Part shown: piece by piece, positions 25,537-34,159 of the stretch | Position numbering within the stretch: the stretch's first letter is position 1 | Layout: every line of letters begins with the position of its first letter | Assembly (NCBI RefSeq): GCF_001544535.1 | Contig: NZ_FCON02000052.1 | Coordinates: forward strand, 1-51,961 | Reading direction: 5' to 3' | Length of the DNA: 51,961 nucleotides | Origin: Caballeronia choica | GTDB lineage: Bacteria > Pseudomonadota > Gammaproteobacteria > Burkholderiales > Burkholderiaceae | Position numbers and translations under genes: made by a program | The notes under the pieces: generated by a model | What the model was told of the DNA's origin: nothing | Seen by the model: the letters and a program-made list of their open reading frames with translations, nothing else | Database searches by the model: none

Positions 25537-25821
25537 ATGCGTGATGTACACGAAATCCCGAAAGGCATGGTGCAACCCTGGATGATATGGGGCTGCCTGG
25601 CTGAGCTGTTCCTCGGCTCGCTCGTACTGCCCGCGGTTGTCTTCATGTTCCTCAAATGGTGGCCGGTGATGCTCGCCGTGCCCTTCCTGGTCATCGGCGC
25701 CTATCTGATTACCGCGAAAGACATGTTTGCGTTTTCGGTCGCTTATCAGAGTTTTGGCGCGACGGCGAAGCCACGTAGCCTCAAATACTGGGGCGGAGCG
25801 AAGACCTATGTCCCTCGGTGA
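25537..25821 (+). CDS. virB3: VirB3-type inner-membrane protein
   Basis: A 94-residue protein with an N-terminal polar stretch (RDVHEIPKGMVQPWMIWG), two adjacent membrane helices and a C-terminal FGATAKPRSLKYWGGAKTYVPR tail, as in VirB3. It works with VirB4 at the base of the secretion channel. Its end overlaps the virB4 start by 14 bases. Confidence 0.88.
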   Translation: MRDVHEIPKGMVQPWMIWGCLAELFLGSLVLPAVVFMFLKWWPVMLAVPFLVIGAYLITAKDMFAFSVAYQSFGATAKPRSLKYWGGAKTYVPR

Positions 25822-28327
25822 CTTTCTTGATCGTCATTTCGGCGCGTCTCCATTCGTTCAGCGGAGCGAGGCAGACAAGGATGATGCGGCCGATCTGCAC
25901 GCCTCGCGCGAACTTCCGTTCGGTCGGAACGCGTACTACAACGGCCATACGTTGCGTACGCTCGACAGCGGACTGGTGCAGATTGTACGTCTCCAGGGGC
26001 TCTACGCTGAAATGCTGGATGACATCGGCGTCGATGCGTACAAGCATCAGCGGAACACCGCGCTGGAGTCGATCGCCGACAGCAACGTCGGTATCTACGT
26101 GTACGAGATCCGGCGCAAGGCGCACCGGTGGCCCGCCGGCAAGTATTCGAACTGGTTTCCGAATTTCCTCAATGAAAAGCTGAAGGCGCGTTTCCAGACG
26201 CGGTCGCTGTATCAGCACGAAATTTATATCGCCGTCGTGCGTTACCGGCACTACGGCGGGGTAGTGGGGCGGCTCGACCGCGTATTCAATGCGTTCGATC
26301 CTTCTGGCGCCAACGACAAGCTTGAAAAGGAGTCGCGGCAGGCGCGTGACCTTGAAGAGAAGGTCAATTCGCTGATTAAATCGCTGGCTCACTACGCGCC
26401 TCGCCGGCTGGGCCGCGTCGAAACGGAAATCGGACCCTGTTGTGAGATTGCGCGTTTCCTGCGCTATCTGCTCACGCAGGAAGACGGCCCCGTGCTGGCT
26501 GACTCATACAACCTAGCCCAGGCGATCGCGAGTTCGTATCTCCATTTCGGCCGCAACCCGATCCTGGGGAAAGACGTTTTTGAGGTCAGCGGGCTCAACC
26601 ATCGCCGCGTCGGACAGGTGCTCGCCATGTCGCGCTGGCCCGATGGCGCCGTCGCCGGGATGGCAGACCGGTTCCAGCGGCTGCACGCCGAACTGATCGT
26701 TACGCAGAAGTTTTTCCCGATCGACAAGCTTGACGCCAGCATGGCGACATCGACCAGTGAGGCCCGGCTGTCGCACGACCGGACGACTGCCGGTATGTCG
26801 GCGGAAATCACCGCTCTGCGCATGCGGCAGGCGGCCAACAAGGCCGTGCTCGGCACGCATCACATGAGCGTCCTCGTTCATGTGCCGGTTGAAGGGCGCT
26901 CGCAGGATGCTGCGGTGAAAGCGCTCGAGGCGCTGGACGATGCCGTCGGAAAGACAGGCGAGTGTTTCAAGAGCTGGGGTGTGAAGCCTGTTGTTGAGAC
27001 CACCGGCATGGAGCGCGCCGTGTGGTCTCAGATACCGGGCGCCACGAAGCGGCACAACGGCCGGGTCGGCAAGGTCGAGACGATCCAGTTTGCCGCTTTT
27101 GCATCGCTGCACAGCTTTCCACAGGGACGCTTCGACGGGAACCTTTGGGGGGAATGTCTGATGGTTCTGCCGACGGAAGGTCAGACCGGCTACTACCTGA
27201 ATCTTCACGAGGAGCGCGCCGGGATGGTGCCCGGACACTGCAATTTCGCCGCGAAAACGGGCGTCGGCAAGACATTGTTTGTGGCGATGGTCGTCAGTCA
27301 AGCTGACAAGGTGGAGCCCCGGGTGCATTGGTTTGACCGTGAGAATGGCGCAACCGTGTTCATGCAGGCAATGAACGGCGCCGACATCGTGCTCAGCCTA
27401 TCGCGGTCCCTTGGCAATCCCTGCAAGATGCCCGACACGGAACAGAATCGCGCGATGCTGCGCGAGCTGTTGCAGATGATGGCGACGTGCTACGGCTACA
27501 GGCTCACCGTCGACGATATTGAGCGCATTGCCACGGCGGTCAATGACAACTTCGATGACAGCAAGACCAGGTTCGAGGATCGGCGCCTGCGGAATCTGGC
27601 TTGGCGTTTCGGTGCGAAAAGTTCGGACCTGTATCGGGCGATTGCAGTGTGGCACAGCGACGGCGCAAATGCCGCGGTTTTCGACAACGAACATGACACG
27701 CTCGATGTGACAACGCACCGTCACTACCGCTACGAGATGCGGGAGCTGATGAAAGACAAGGAGGGAAGGCCAGAGCTTCCCACCCTGCTTAACTACCTGA
27801 CGCACCGCATCGAGCAATCGCTTGATGGGTCGCCGGCGATCATCGTGTGGGACGAAGCCCAGACGTACATCCGCAATCCGTTCTGGCAGCAGAAGGTCGA
27901 GCTATATCGCGAGACATTCCGTCGGCGAAACTGTCCGACTGGCTTTATTACGCCAGAGGCGAGTGCCCTGTACCGGCCGGTGGCGGCCGTCAAGAATCAG
28001 GCGGTGACGAGCTTCTACTTTGCCAACGACAAGGCCGATCGGCGGGACTATATCGACAACCTGGATTTTTCGCAGAGCGAGTTCGAGTTTATCGAGCGTG
28101 CGGTGCCAGAGGACTACAAGGTGCTCATCAAGAAGGGCAGTGGAGTCAGCGTGCGCGCCTCGTTCGATATGTCGGACATGCCTGAGCTCGTGGCCGTGCT
28201 GTCGTCGAATGACAGGTCGGTTGAGTTGATGAATCGTATTCGCGCCGAGTTGGGCACAACGGACCCGAGTCGGTGGGTCCCAGTGTTCATGGCGCGGGCG
28301 CTAGCTGAACGGACGCACAACGTTTGA
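25808..28327 (+). CDS. virB4: VirB4-type T4SS ATPase
   Basis: An 839-residue ATPase of the VirB4/TrbE/CagE family that powers pilus biogenesis and substrate transfer at the inner membrane. The N-terminal half (to about residue 440) is the CagE/VirB4-N domain. The Walker A motif AKTGVGKT lies at about residue 482 and the Walker B with the catalytic Glu, AIIVWDEAQTY, at about residue 677. The length is normal. The start at 25808 inside the virB3 gene is chosen because an upstream in-frame start at 25727 would give an unusual Arg-rich leader. Confidence 0.94.
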   Translation: MSLGDFLDRHFGASPFVQRSEADKDDAADLHASRELPFGRNAYYNGHTLRTLDSGLVQIVRLQGLYAEMLDDIGVDAYKHQRNTALESIADSNVGIYVYEIRRKAHRWPAGKYSNWFPNFLNEKLKARFQTRSLYQHEIYIAVVRYRHYGGVVGRLDRVFNAFDPSGANDKLEKESRQARDLEEKVNSLIKSLAHYAPRRLGRVETEIGPCCEIARFLRYLLTQEDGPVLADSYNLAQAIASSYLHFGRNPILGKDVFEVSGLNHRRVGQVLAMSRWPDGAVAGMADRFQRLHAELIVTQKFFPIDKLDASMATSTSEARLSHDRTTAGMSAEITALRMRQAANKAVLGTHHMSVLVHVPVEGRSQDAAVKALEALDDAVGKTGECFKSWGVKPVVETTGMERAVWSQIPGATKRHNGRVGKVETIQFAAFASLHSFPQGRFDGNLWGECLMVLPTEGQTGYYLNLHEERAGMVPGHCNFAAKTGVGKTLFVAMVVSQADKVEPRVHWFDRENGATVFMQAMNGADIVLSLSRSLGNPCKMPDTEQNRAMLRELLQMMATCYGYRLTVDDIERIATAVNDNFDDSKTRFEDRRLRNLAWRFGAKSSDLYRAIAVWHSDGANAAVFDNEHDTLDVTTHRHYRYEMRELMKDKEGRPELPTLLNYLTHRIEQSLDGSPAIIVWDEAQTYIRNPFWQQKVELYRETFRRRNCPTGFITPEASALYRPVAAVKNQAVTSFYFANDKADRRDYIDNLDFSQSEFEFIERAVPEDYKVLIKKGSGVSVRASFDMSDMPELVAVLSSNDRSVELMNRIRAELGTTDPSRWVPVFMARALAERTHNV

Positions 28328-28348
28328 CTTGAGAGGTGGGGTGAACCT

Positions 28349-28603
28349 GTGATCGGACAGATTTCAATCGGTGTACTTGGTGCCGCGAGTGTTTTCCTGT
28401 CGCAGGACCGACGCGAACACTGGCGGAGATGGGCCTGCATCTAAGGGCTTGCAGGGCAACCGTTCTGGTTCCGGATGGCGTGGGACTCGCAGCAGTACGG
28501 CGTGTTCGCGCTTTGTTTCGTGTATGCGTGGTCGTGGGCGCGAGGCTTCAGGGTGCACTGGATGGCTAGCCAAGAGCTGCGTCATGCAGTTCACGCTCGG
28601 TGA
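28349..28603 (+). pseudogene. Small membrane protein gene interrupted by in-frame TAA
   Basis: Reading from GTG 28349 gives IGQISIGVLGAASVFLSQDR then REHWRRWACI, a TAA stop at 28442-28444, and then without any frame change GLAGQPFWFRMAWDSQQYG and VFALCFVYAWSWARGFRVHW to a TGA at 28601-28603. Both halves look like the same small two-helix membrane protein (about 84 codons). Either a nonsense mutation inactivated the gene, or the stop is a sequencing error, or it is bypassed. It lies between virB4 and the DUF3717 gene and overlaps the latter by 20 bases. Confidence 0.7.
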
Positions 28604-28820
28604 AATAGAAGGGGCGATCCACTGGTGGCGTGTGCGCGCGTCATCGGATGCCGGGTTTGCCGGCAGCGTCGTGGGATGCGCGCTGGCGCGACTTTATGGC
28701 GAGACGATCACTGACCATCGCGTGGTGGCGGATAACGAACTTGACGACGTGCAGCGCGATGCTTTGCGCGTCTTCGTCCGGATGTCAACCGCGCAACAGG
28801 AAGTGGAGGTGCAGAAATGA
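28584..28820 (+). CDS. DUF3717 domain protein
   Basis: A 78-residue protein starting MQFTLGEIEGAIHWWRVR, which is the DUF3717 signature, followed by a hydrophilic helix. Members are small soluble proteins common in Burkholderiales, of unknown function. The stop overlaps the virB5 start by 4 bases (ATGA). A longer in-frame start at 28371 is rejected because it would read through the upstream membrane gene in the wrong frame. Confidence 0.75.
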   Translation: MQFTLGEIEGAIHWWRVRASSDAGFAGSVVGCALARLYGETITDHRVVADNELDDVQRDALRVFVRMSTAQQEVEVQK

Positions 28821-29467
28821 AAGGTATTTCCGTAGCGGCCATCACAATGATGGTCATGTCGACGACAGCTTTCGCAACGGGCGTCCCAGTCGGCGACGCC
28901 GGGACGTGGACAGCGCTGGCCGCGCAACTCGCCCAGCTCAAGCAGGAATACGACACGCTCAAGCAGCAATACGGCGCGGTAACCGGTTCGTACGGGCGGG
29001 GCGGACAGGGGTTGACCGACGCAATCGACGCGTCGTCCATTGTGCCGGGCAGTTGGCAGGACGTTGTATCGCAGCAGAAGAGCGGCGTCTACGGCAGCCG
29101 ACAGGCGACCTACGAAAAGGTGATGAACACGATGTCACCCGATGACTTCGCGGACAAGGGCGAGGGCGCGAACTACAAGATGAGTACCGACTCGGTTCGC
29201 TCGGCACTGGCCGGCGGGGAGTCGCTGTACGACGAGGCGCAAACGCACCTGCGTAACTTCCAGAACCTGTCGCAGCAGGTCGACACCACGCAGAACGTCA
29301 AGGATGCAGCCGATCTGCAGAACCGCATGTCGGCCGAGTTCGGCATGGCGCAGTCCGCGCAAACGAAATTGCAGGCCATCAATGCGAATCTGACCGCGAA
29401 CCAGGTGAACGAAAGTAATCAGGCTACGGCGGCTCGCATGAAGTTTTTTCAGAACGTATCGAAGTGA
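28817..29467 (+). CDS. virB5: VirB5-type minor pilus protein
   Basis: A 216-residue exported protein with a signal peptide (cleavage after STTAFA) and a long helical body: LAQLKQEYDTLKQQYGAVTG, a central STDSVRSALAGGESLYDEAQ and a C-terminal helix ending AARMKFFQNVSK. This is the VirB5 pattern. VirB5 sits at the pilus tip and contacts the recipient. Start coupling to the DUF3717 gene (ATGA) supports the chosen start. Confidence 0.88.
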   Translation: MKGISVAAITMMVMSTTAFATGVPVGDAGTWTALAAQLAQLKQEYDTLKQQYGAVTGSYGRGGQGLTDAIDASSIVPGSWQDVVSQQKSGVYGSRQATYEKVMNTMSPDDFADKGEGANYKMSTDSVRSALAGGESLYDEAQTHLRNFQNLSQQVDTTQNVKDAADLQNRMSAEFGMAQSAQTKLQAINANLTANQVNESNQATAARMKFFQNVSK

Positions 29468-29475
29468 GGGGCGAC

Positions 29476-29601
29476 ATGCGACGCATCGCTTTTTACCTAC
29501 TGATCGCCGGGGCCACGTGTCTGGCGGGTTGTGCGCATTCCGGCACGATATCGAAATCGCCATGCGCGTGCGATTTTCATCTGATCGTGCAGCAGGCGTA
29601 G
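29476..29601 (+). CDS. Very small lipoprotein
   Basis: A 41-residue lipoprotein too short for usual gene callers. The signal peptide ends in a clear lipobox, CLAGC, at residues 15-19, and the mature part is only about 23 residues (AHSGTISKSPCACDFH). It starts 8 bases after virB5 with GAGGGG upstream. In VirB/TraP-type systems small lipoproteins at this position act as VirB7 or in entry exclusion. Which one applies cannot be decided from the sequence. Confidence 0.65.
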   Translation: MRRIAFYLLIAGATCLAGCAHSGTISKSPCACDFHLIVQQA

Positions 29602-29656
29602 CAGGTGCGCCGTGGCGCCTGCCGGCGCACGGATGACTGAAACTGGAGACAGGCGG

Positions 29657-29968
29657 ATGACTTGGACGGGCAAACTCACTTGGTTCCTTCTCGCGGTCGC
29701 AGTCGTTGGATGCGGCGGCTTGATTTTTTACGTCGTTGTGCATACCCGTGGCCCGGGTGGCAGCACTATCGAACCCGCCGCGCAGACTGTGCCGGCGTTC
29801 GAGCCGAGGACCGAAGCGTATTACCTCGCGCATCAGGGCGAGATGAAGCAACGACTGGCTGAATGCAAGAACCACGGTATCGGGGTCGGCGCCGACACGC
29901 CGGAAGCAAGGGATTGCACGGCAGCGGCCGCAGCGCTTAACGATAGGTTCTTCGGGGCGCGCAAGTGA
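29657..29968 (+). CDS. EexN-like entry exclusion candidate
   Basis: A 103-residue protein with an N-terminal membrane helix (about residues 6-28) and a periplasmic C-terminal domain reading PRTEAYYLAHQGEMKQRLAE, CKNHGIGVGADTPEARDCT and AAAALNDRF. The spacing of an L-A-E-C motif, a second Cys about 20 residues later and an A-rich helix recalls EexN family exclusion proteins. Unlike EexN it has no convincing lipobox before the helix (VVGC is followed by a hydrophobic run). The start at 29657 has GGAG 8 bases upstream. It precedes virB6 by 1 base. Confidence 0.6.
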   Translation: MTWTGKLTWFLLAVAVVGCGGLIFYVVVHTRGPGGSTIEPAAQTVPAFEPRTEAYYLAHQGEMKQRLAECKNHGIGVGADTPEARDCTAAAAALNDRFFGARK

Positions 29969-29969
29969 C

Positions 29970-31061
29970 ATGGCCGATCCGGTAGATCAATTCATCCAGA
30001 CGCTGTTCGACAGCATCCCCTCGCGGACGGAAGCGTTTTTGTCGACCAACTATCCGGTGCTGGGGCACGCGGTCACGCAACCCGCGTTGTACCTCGCGAT
30101 GATCTGGGTGGCCGTGAAAGTGATGCGGGTTCATTCCGGGCGCGATCCGGCGGACGTATGGCCTTTGGTGAGGATGCTCCTCACGATCATGTTCGTGTTT
30201 GCAGCATTGAACTGGGGCGGGCTGGCCGGACAGATCTTTCACTCGTTCCAAGAGCTGCGTGACGACACCGTAAGTTCGCTGATGGGTGGGCAATCGATGA
30301 CGCAATATCTGGAGAACGATTACGACAAGTTTTCAGACGCATCCGGCCAGATGATGAAGCAGTCCATGCTCAATATCGGCATCGTGCTTCTCGGATTGGC
30401 GTTGCAGATCGTCAATTCAGCGATGGTCCTGATTGCTCTCGTCTTGAAGGTTGGGTCCGACATGGGCTTTGCGGTCACGATGCTGCTGTTCCCTCTGTTC
30501 GTGCCGACGTTGTTGTGGAACAGCACGCGCGGATTCGGCATGAGCTGGTTCGCGGCAATGGCGAAATTCGCACTGGTCGGAATCCTGCTCGGCGTCATCG
30601 TGAAATTCAGCTTCGATATCACCGACCAGTTTGTCTCGAAGATGGATCCCAATGCGATGACGGCCCAGGATGCCTTCGCCGCAATCATCATTGCGGGGGC
30701 AATAACGCTTTTCATGGCCTTTACCATTCGCCCCCTGGCGGCCGCCCTAACATCGAGCGGCGCCGCCGGCAGCGGCATGGCGGACATGATCGGCGGCTTC
30801 ATGATGTCCCAGATCATGTCGAAGTTTTCCGGCGGTGGGCGAGGCGGCGCCAGCGCAAATCCGGGCGCGGCGACTGCACTGACCAGTATCAGCAACACAC
30901 AAACAGCTCACGGCAATCAGCTTGCGCGGATCGAGCGGGCGCTGTCCTCAGGGGGCGCGACGGGCACTTCAAGCATGTCGAGCCCGTCGGGTGCCGGACA
31001 ACCGGGTGGCCCGGGGGGCAGCGCTCCTTCGAGTGGCGCATCTGATGGAGTTCGATGGTGA
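29970..31061 (+). CDS. virB6: VirB6-type polytopic membrane protein
   Basis: A 363-residue protein with at least five membrane helices between about residues 35 and 260 and a long Gly/Ser-rich C-terminal tail (residues 280-363). The pattern FVPTLLWNSTRGFGMSWFAA then AMAKFALVGILLGVIVKFSF matches the TrbL/VirB6 core. VirB6 forms part of the inner-membrane channel. It overlaps virB8 by 7 bases. Confidence 0.9.
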   Translation: MADPVDQFIQTLFDSIPSRTEAFLSTNYPVLGHAVTQPALYLAMIWVAVKVMRVHSGRDPADVWPLVRMLLTIMFVFAALNWGGLAGQIFHSFQELRDDTVSSLMGGQSMTQYLENDYDKFSDASGQMMKQSMLNIGIVLLGLALQIVNSAMVLIALVLKVGSDMGFAVTMLLFPLFVPTLLWNSTRGFGMSWFAAMAKFALVGILLGVIVKFSFDITDQFVSKMDPNAMTAQDAFAAIIIAGAITLFMAFTIRPLAAALTSSGAAGSGMADMIGGFMMSQIMSKFSGGGRGGASANPGAATALTSISNTQTAHGNQLARIERALSSGGATGTSSMSSPSGAGQPGGPGGSAPSSGASDGVRW

Positions 31062-31762
31062 GCGCGATTATCCAAAAATCATCCAGGGTACGTAATGCGC
31101 CAGCGCCTGACATACCGCCAGCTGAATCCAATGAGGCGATTCGCGTATCCCGGAACCGTGCTTATCTGCTTGCGCTGGCCGCGTGGCCGATCGCAGGCCT
31201 CGCACTGGCTTCGATGGCCTACGACAAGGCCAATCTGGAATATGTACCACCCGTGGTGCTGACCCTCGACAGAAACAACCACGTCGCAAAAAGCGAGATC
31301 GGCACACCTACGGTGCTCAGCGCGAAAGATGCCGTGATCGAAAGCGAACTTGCCCGCTACGTGACTGAACGCTACACGCTCGATCGCGCGTTTCGTCAGG
31401 ACCATATTGATTATGTCAGGCTGCATTCAGCGTCGGACGTGGCGGATCGCTTCAATCACGAGATGGACGCGAAGAACAGGGACAACCCGTACTACAGCAT
31501 CGCCGAGACGACGGTGCGCCGGGTCAAGGAGGTTCGCGTGCGGATTCTCGACCGGGACGACCGCAAGGCCGAAGCAACGTTCACGACCTACAGCGATGGG
31601 AACAGCGACAGCAAGACGGTGTACTGGCATGTTCTGGTCCGCTACGACTTCGTGAAGCAGGCGTTGACGCCGCAGAATCGCTACATCAACGGGACGGGAT
31701 TCATGGTGACCGGCTTCGAGCCAAACACAGAACCGGGTGCGCCGGCTCCACCCGGAGGTTGA
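31055..31762 (+). CDS. virB8: VirB8-type bitopic inner-membrane protein
   Basis: A 235-residue protein with a cytoplasmic N-terminal about 35 residues, one membrane helix (about 37-57) and the VirB8 periplasmic domain. Signatures include ARYVTERYTLDRAFRQDHID, then ADRFNHEMDAKNRDNPYYSI and TVRRVKEVRVRIL. VirB8 is a dimeric scaffold linking VirB4, B6, B9 and B10. Its stop overlaps the next gene by 4 bases. Confidence 0.92.
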   Translation: MVSAIIQKSSRVRNAPAPDIPPAESNEAIRVSRNRAYLLALAAWPIAGLALASMAYDKANLEYVPPVVLTLDRNNHVAKSEIGTPTVLSAKDAVIESELARYVTERYTLDRAFRQDHIDYVRLHSASDVADRFNHEMDAKNRDNPYYSIAETTVRRVKEVRVRILDRDDRKAEATFTTYSDGNSDSKTVYWHVLVRYDFVKQALTPQNRYINGTGFMVTGFEPNTEPGAPAPPGG

Positions 31763-32118
31763 AATGGGAGCAGGAAGTGATGGCGGCCGATCCCGTGCTG
31801 CGCAGTACTGCAGGTATTGTGCAGTGCCTGCCGTACATGCCGGACCAGATATACGACCTGAAGATTGCTGACAGGACCTTGCCGGCGACGGATTTTCCGC
31901 GCGACGAGCACATCAAGGCCGTCGCGCAGAGCACGGCGCCGGTCTTTCATGTTCAAGGAACGGGCCACGCGCTTCTGGCGACGGCCGAGAGGCCTGGCGA
32001 AGAGATGGGGCTGAATGTGACGACGACGCGCGGCACTTACCACATGCAGATAGCGTCGATTGACGCTGCGCTGCAGGCCGCGCACATCGTGCATTTCGTG
32101 ACGCTCTCGGGGTACTAA
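31759..32118 (+). CDS. Single-domain VirB9 N-terminal-like protein
   Basis: A 119-residue protein lying between virB8 and virB9. It reads CLPYMPDQIYDLKIADRTL then ATDFPRDEHIKAVAQSTAPV, HVQGTGHALLATAERPGEEM and LNVTTTRGTYHMQIASID, which follows the strand order of the VirB9 N-terminal domain (compare the DPNQVYEITGVYGYATTIEF and LTVTTSNHVYYFRLSS parts of the true VirB9 next door). No signal peptide is evident and the C-terminal domain is missing. It may be a duplicated, reduced VirB9-like component. The start is coupled to virB8 by ATGA. Confidence 0.6.
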   Translation: MKWEQEVMAADPVLRSTAGIVQCLPYMPDQIYDLKIADRTLPATDFPRDEHIKAVAQSTAPVFHVQGTGHALLATAERPGEEMGLNVTTTRGTYHMQIASIDAALQAAHIVHFVTLSGY

Positions 32119-32135
32119 CCGGTAGAGGGAACGAC

Positions 32136-32912
32136 ATGAAAACGATTCGCCACGGCATGCTGGCATGGTCAGTCGGTATTGCGTGCGCCTTTATGGGTGT
32201 GAATGCACAAGCGGCCAAAAATCCGCGCTGTGTGATCACGGACAACCGGGTATGCCAGCTTCAGTTCGATCCGAATCAGGTCTACGAAATCACCGGTGTC
32301 TATGGTTATGCGACGACGATCGAGTTCGCGCCTGGGGAAAGGATCCTCAACAAGGCGATCGGCGATTCGATCGGCTGGCAGGTCCTGAAATTTCGCAATC
32401 ATCTTGTGCTCAAGCCAGTCGAACCTGATGCAAGAACCAATCTGACGGTCACGACCAGCAACCACGTCTATTACTTCCGCCTGTCCAGTTCGAAGAATCC
32501 GGAACGCGCGACCTATGCGGTGCGCTTCCTGTATCCGGCTGACGGAAACGATGGATGGAGCGACGATTCGGGCGGAGTCTCTGAGGTGTCATATTCGCAG
32601 CCCCGCATGGTTAACAAGAATTATCAGGTGTCGGGTGACGAAAGTGCGTTCGGGCTGCAGCGAGTGTTTGACGACGGGCAGTTCACTTACTTTCTGACCA
32701 CCATCGGCAAGCCCAAGCCGACCATCTACATAGTTGACCGAGACGGCACCGAGGCGCTTGCGCCCATGCGCAGGGAAGGGCCATACCTCGTGATCGAGCA
32801 GATGGCTGACCGCTTTACGCTGCGCGATAGCGATCGCACCTTGTGCGTGATCCGGTCGCAAGAGGGTGCGGTGACGCAGGCGCAGCGTTCGCCCTGGGGA
32901 GGCGGACATTGA
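32136..32912 (+). CDS. virB9: VirB9-type outer-membrane complex protein
   Basis: A 258-residue exported protein with a signal peptide ending GVNAQA. The N-terminal domain reads DPNQVYEITGVYGYATTIEF and GERILNKAIGDSIGWQVLKF; the C-terminal domain has NKNYQVSGDESAFGLQRVFD and TYFLTTIGKPKPTIYIVD, as in VirB9. It joins VirB10 and a VirB7 lipoprotein in the outer-membrane core complex. GAGGG precedes the ATG. Its stop overlaps the virB10 start. Confidence 0.93.
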   Translation: MKTIRHGMLAWSVGIACAFMGVNAQAAKNPRCVITDNRVCQLQFDPNQVYEITGVYGYATTIEFAPGERILNKAIGDSIGWQVLKFRNHLVLKPVEPDARTNLTVTTSNHVYYFRLSSSKNPERATYAVRFLYPADGNDGWSDDSGGVSEVSYSQPRMVNKNYQVSGDESAFGLQRVFDDGQFTYFLTTIGKPKPTIYIVDRDGTEALAPMRREGPYLVIEQMADRFTLRDSDRTLCVIRSQEGAVTQAQRSPWGGGH

Positions 32913-34159
32913 CTACGACTGAAAACCCGAATGATCTGCCTCGTGAAAGCGGGCAACCGGGGGGCGAGCCGGGCGATGCAGACGACAGCCTGAACGAGCG
33001 CCGGCGCGCAGCTGATGTGCTCCGGCAGACGTCGCTCGCGGCCGATCCTGCCCGCGGCCGACGTCAGACCTTTTTCACGGCCGCAGGCGTGATTCTGTTT
33101 GTGCTGGTCGTCGGCGGGTTCTACGCGATGAAGCATGACTCGCCAGCATCATCGAGCAGTTCCGACAAGCCGAAGATTGACGAAGACACGACGAAGGCTG
33201 CGCCGCTGGATGCTGGTCGGCAGAAACTTCCGGCGTCGATGGCGGCAGCTGCGTCGGCAACAGCGGCAAGCTCGGGCGGTTATCCGGACGAAGCGCGACG
33301 GGCTGCGGAGCGTCAACGTCAGGCGGCCGCAGCAGCTGAACAGGCACGCAGAAAAGCCGAAGCACTACGTGAGGCACGGATGAAATCGGGCCTGTTTGGT
33401 TCTGACACGGGTGGCGATAGTTCAGACGATGCGGGCGCGCCCGCTGATGGTCAGCAGGGCGAGGCGGGTCAGGGGCGTCGACTCGGCGGCGACGGTCCGA
33501 ATGATCCGAATTCGGTCTTTGCGCGCAGTGTTGCGAACGCCGACGATTCGATTGTCAAGGCGCAAAAAATCGAGAACCTGCAATGCAAGATGGAGCCGGG
33601 TTCCATCCTCGAAGGCCACCTGCTGCCCCGCATTATCTCCGACCTGCCTGGCTCAATCACGATCATGCTGGATCGGGATGCTTATGGAGAGAAGGGCCGC
33701 ATTCCGCTGCTGCCGTGGGGCACGCGCGTTACAGGAAAACCGAATTCGTCTGTGCGCAAGGGGCAGGAACGAACCTTCATTGCAAGCGCCGTCGCCTTGC
33801 GTCCGGATGGCGTCAAGATCCATGTCGACTCACCGGTTGCCGATCAGCTCGGATCGGCGGGCATCGATGCCGACGTTGATAACCACGTTGGCCAGATCCT
33901 CGGCATGAGCGCGGCGTTGGCAATCCTTGGCGCGGGCGCATCGAATTACGGGGTGTCGTCCTCGGACCGCAATAACTCATCTGCGATATATCGCGAGAAC
34001 GTCCAGTCGTCGATGGCCCAGTCTTCGCAGCAGCTGCTGGGTAGCTACGTCAACATTCCGCCGACGCTCAAAAACGACCAGGGCACGCGCGTGCGCATTC
34101 AGGTCGAGCACGAGCTGGACTTTTCCAACTACTGCAAACCCGATGACGAGGGAGATTGA
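32909..34159 (+). CDS. virB10: VirB10-type channel protein, TTG start
   Basis: A 416-residue protein with a cytoplasmic N-terminus, one membrane helix at about residues 53-73, a Pro/Ala/Gly- and charge-rich periplasmic linker (a run of QAAAAAEQARRKAEALREAR) and the VirB10 C-terminal domain: ILEGHLLPRIISDLPGSITI, LDRDAYGEKGRIPLLPWGTR and ALRPDGVKIHVDSPVADQLG. The start is TTG at 32909, overlapping the virB9 stop as ATTGA; the in-frame ATG at 32843 lies well inside virB9 and gives a non-native leader. VirB10 bridges both membranes and gates the channel. Confidence 0.92.
   Translation: MTTTENPNDLPRESGQPGGEPGDADDSLNERRRAADVLRQTSLAADPARGRRQTFFTAAGVILFVLVVGGFYAMKHDSPASSSSSDKPKIDEDTTKAAPLDAGRQKLPASMAAAASATAASSGGYPDEARRAAERQRQAAAAAEQARRKAEALREARMKSGLFGSDTGGDSSDDAGAPADGQQGEAGQGRRLGGDGPNDPNSVFARSVANADDSIVKAQKIENLQCKMEPGSILEGHLLPRIISDLPGSITIMLDRDAYGEKGRIPLLPWGTRVTGKPNSSVRKGQERTFIASAVALRPDGVKIHVDSPVADQLGSAGIDADVDNHVGQILGMSAALAILGAGASNYGVSSSDRNNSSAIYRENVQSSMAQSSQQLLGSYVNIPPTLKNDQGTRVRIQVEHELDFSNYCKPDDEGD

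Noticed and set aside
26513-27328. Minus-strand ORF of 271 codons inside virB4
   Set aside because: Antisense shadow of an intact ATPase gene.
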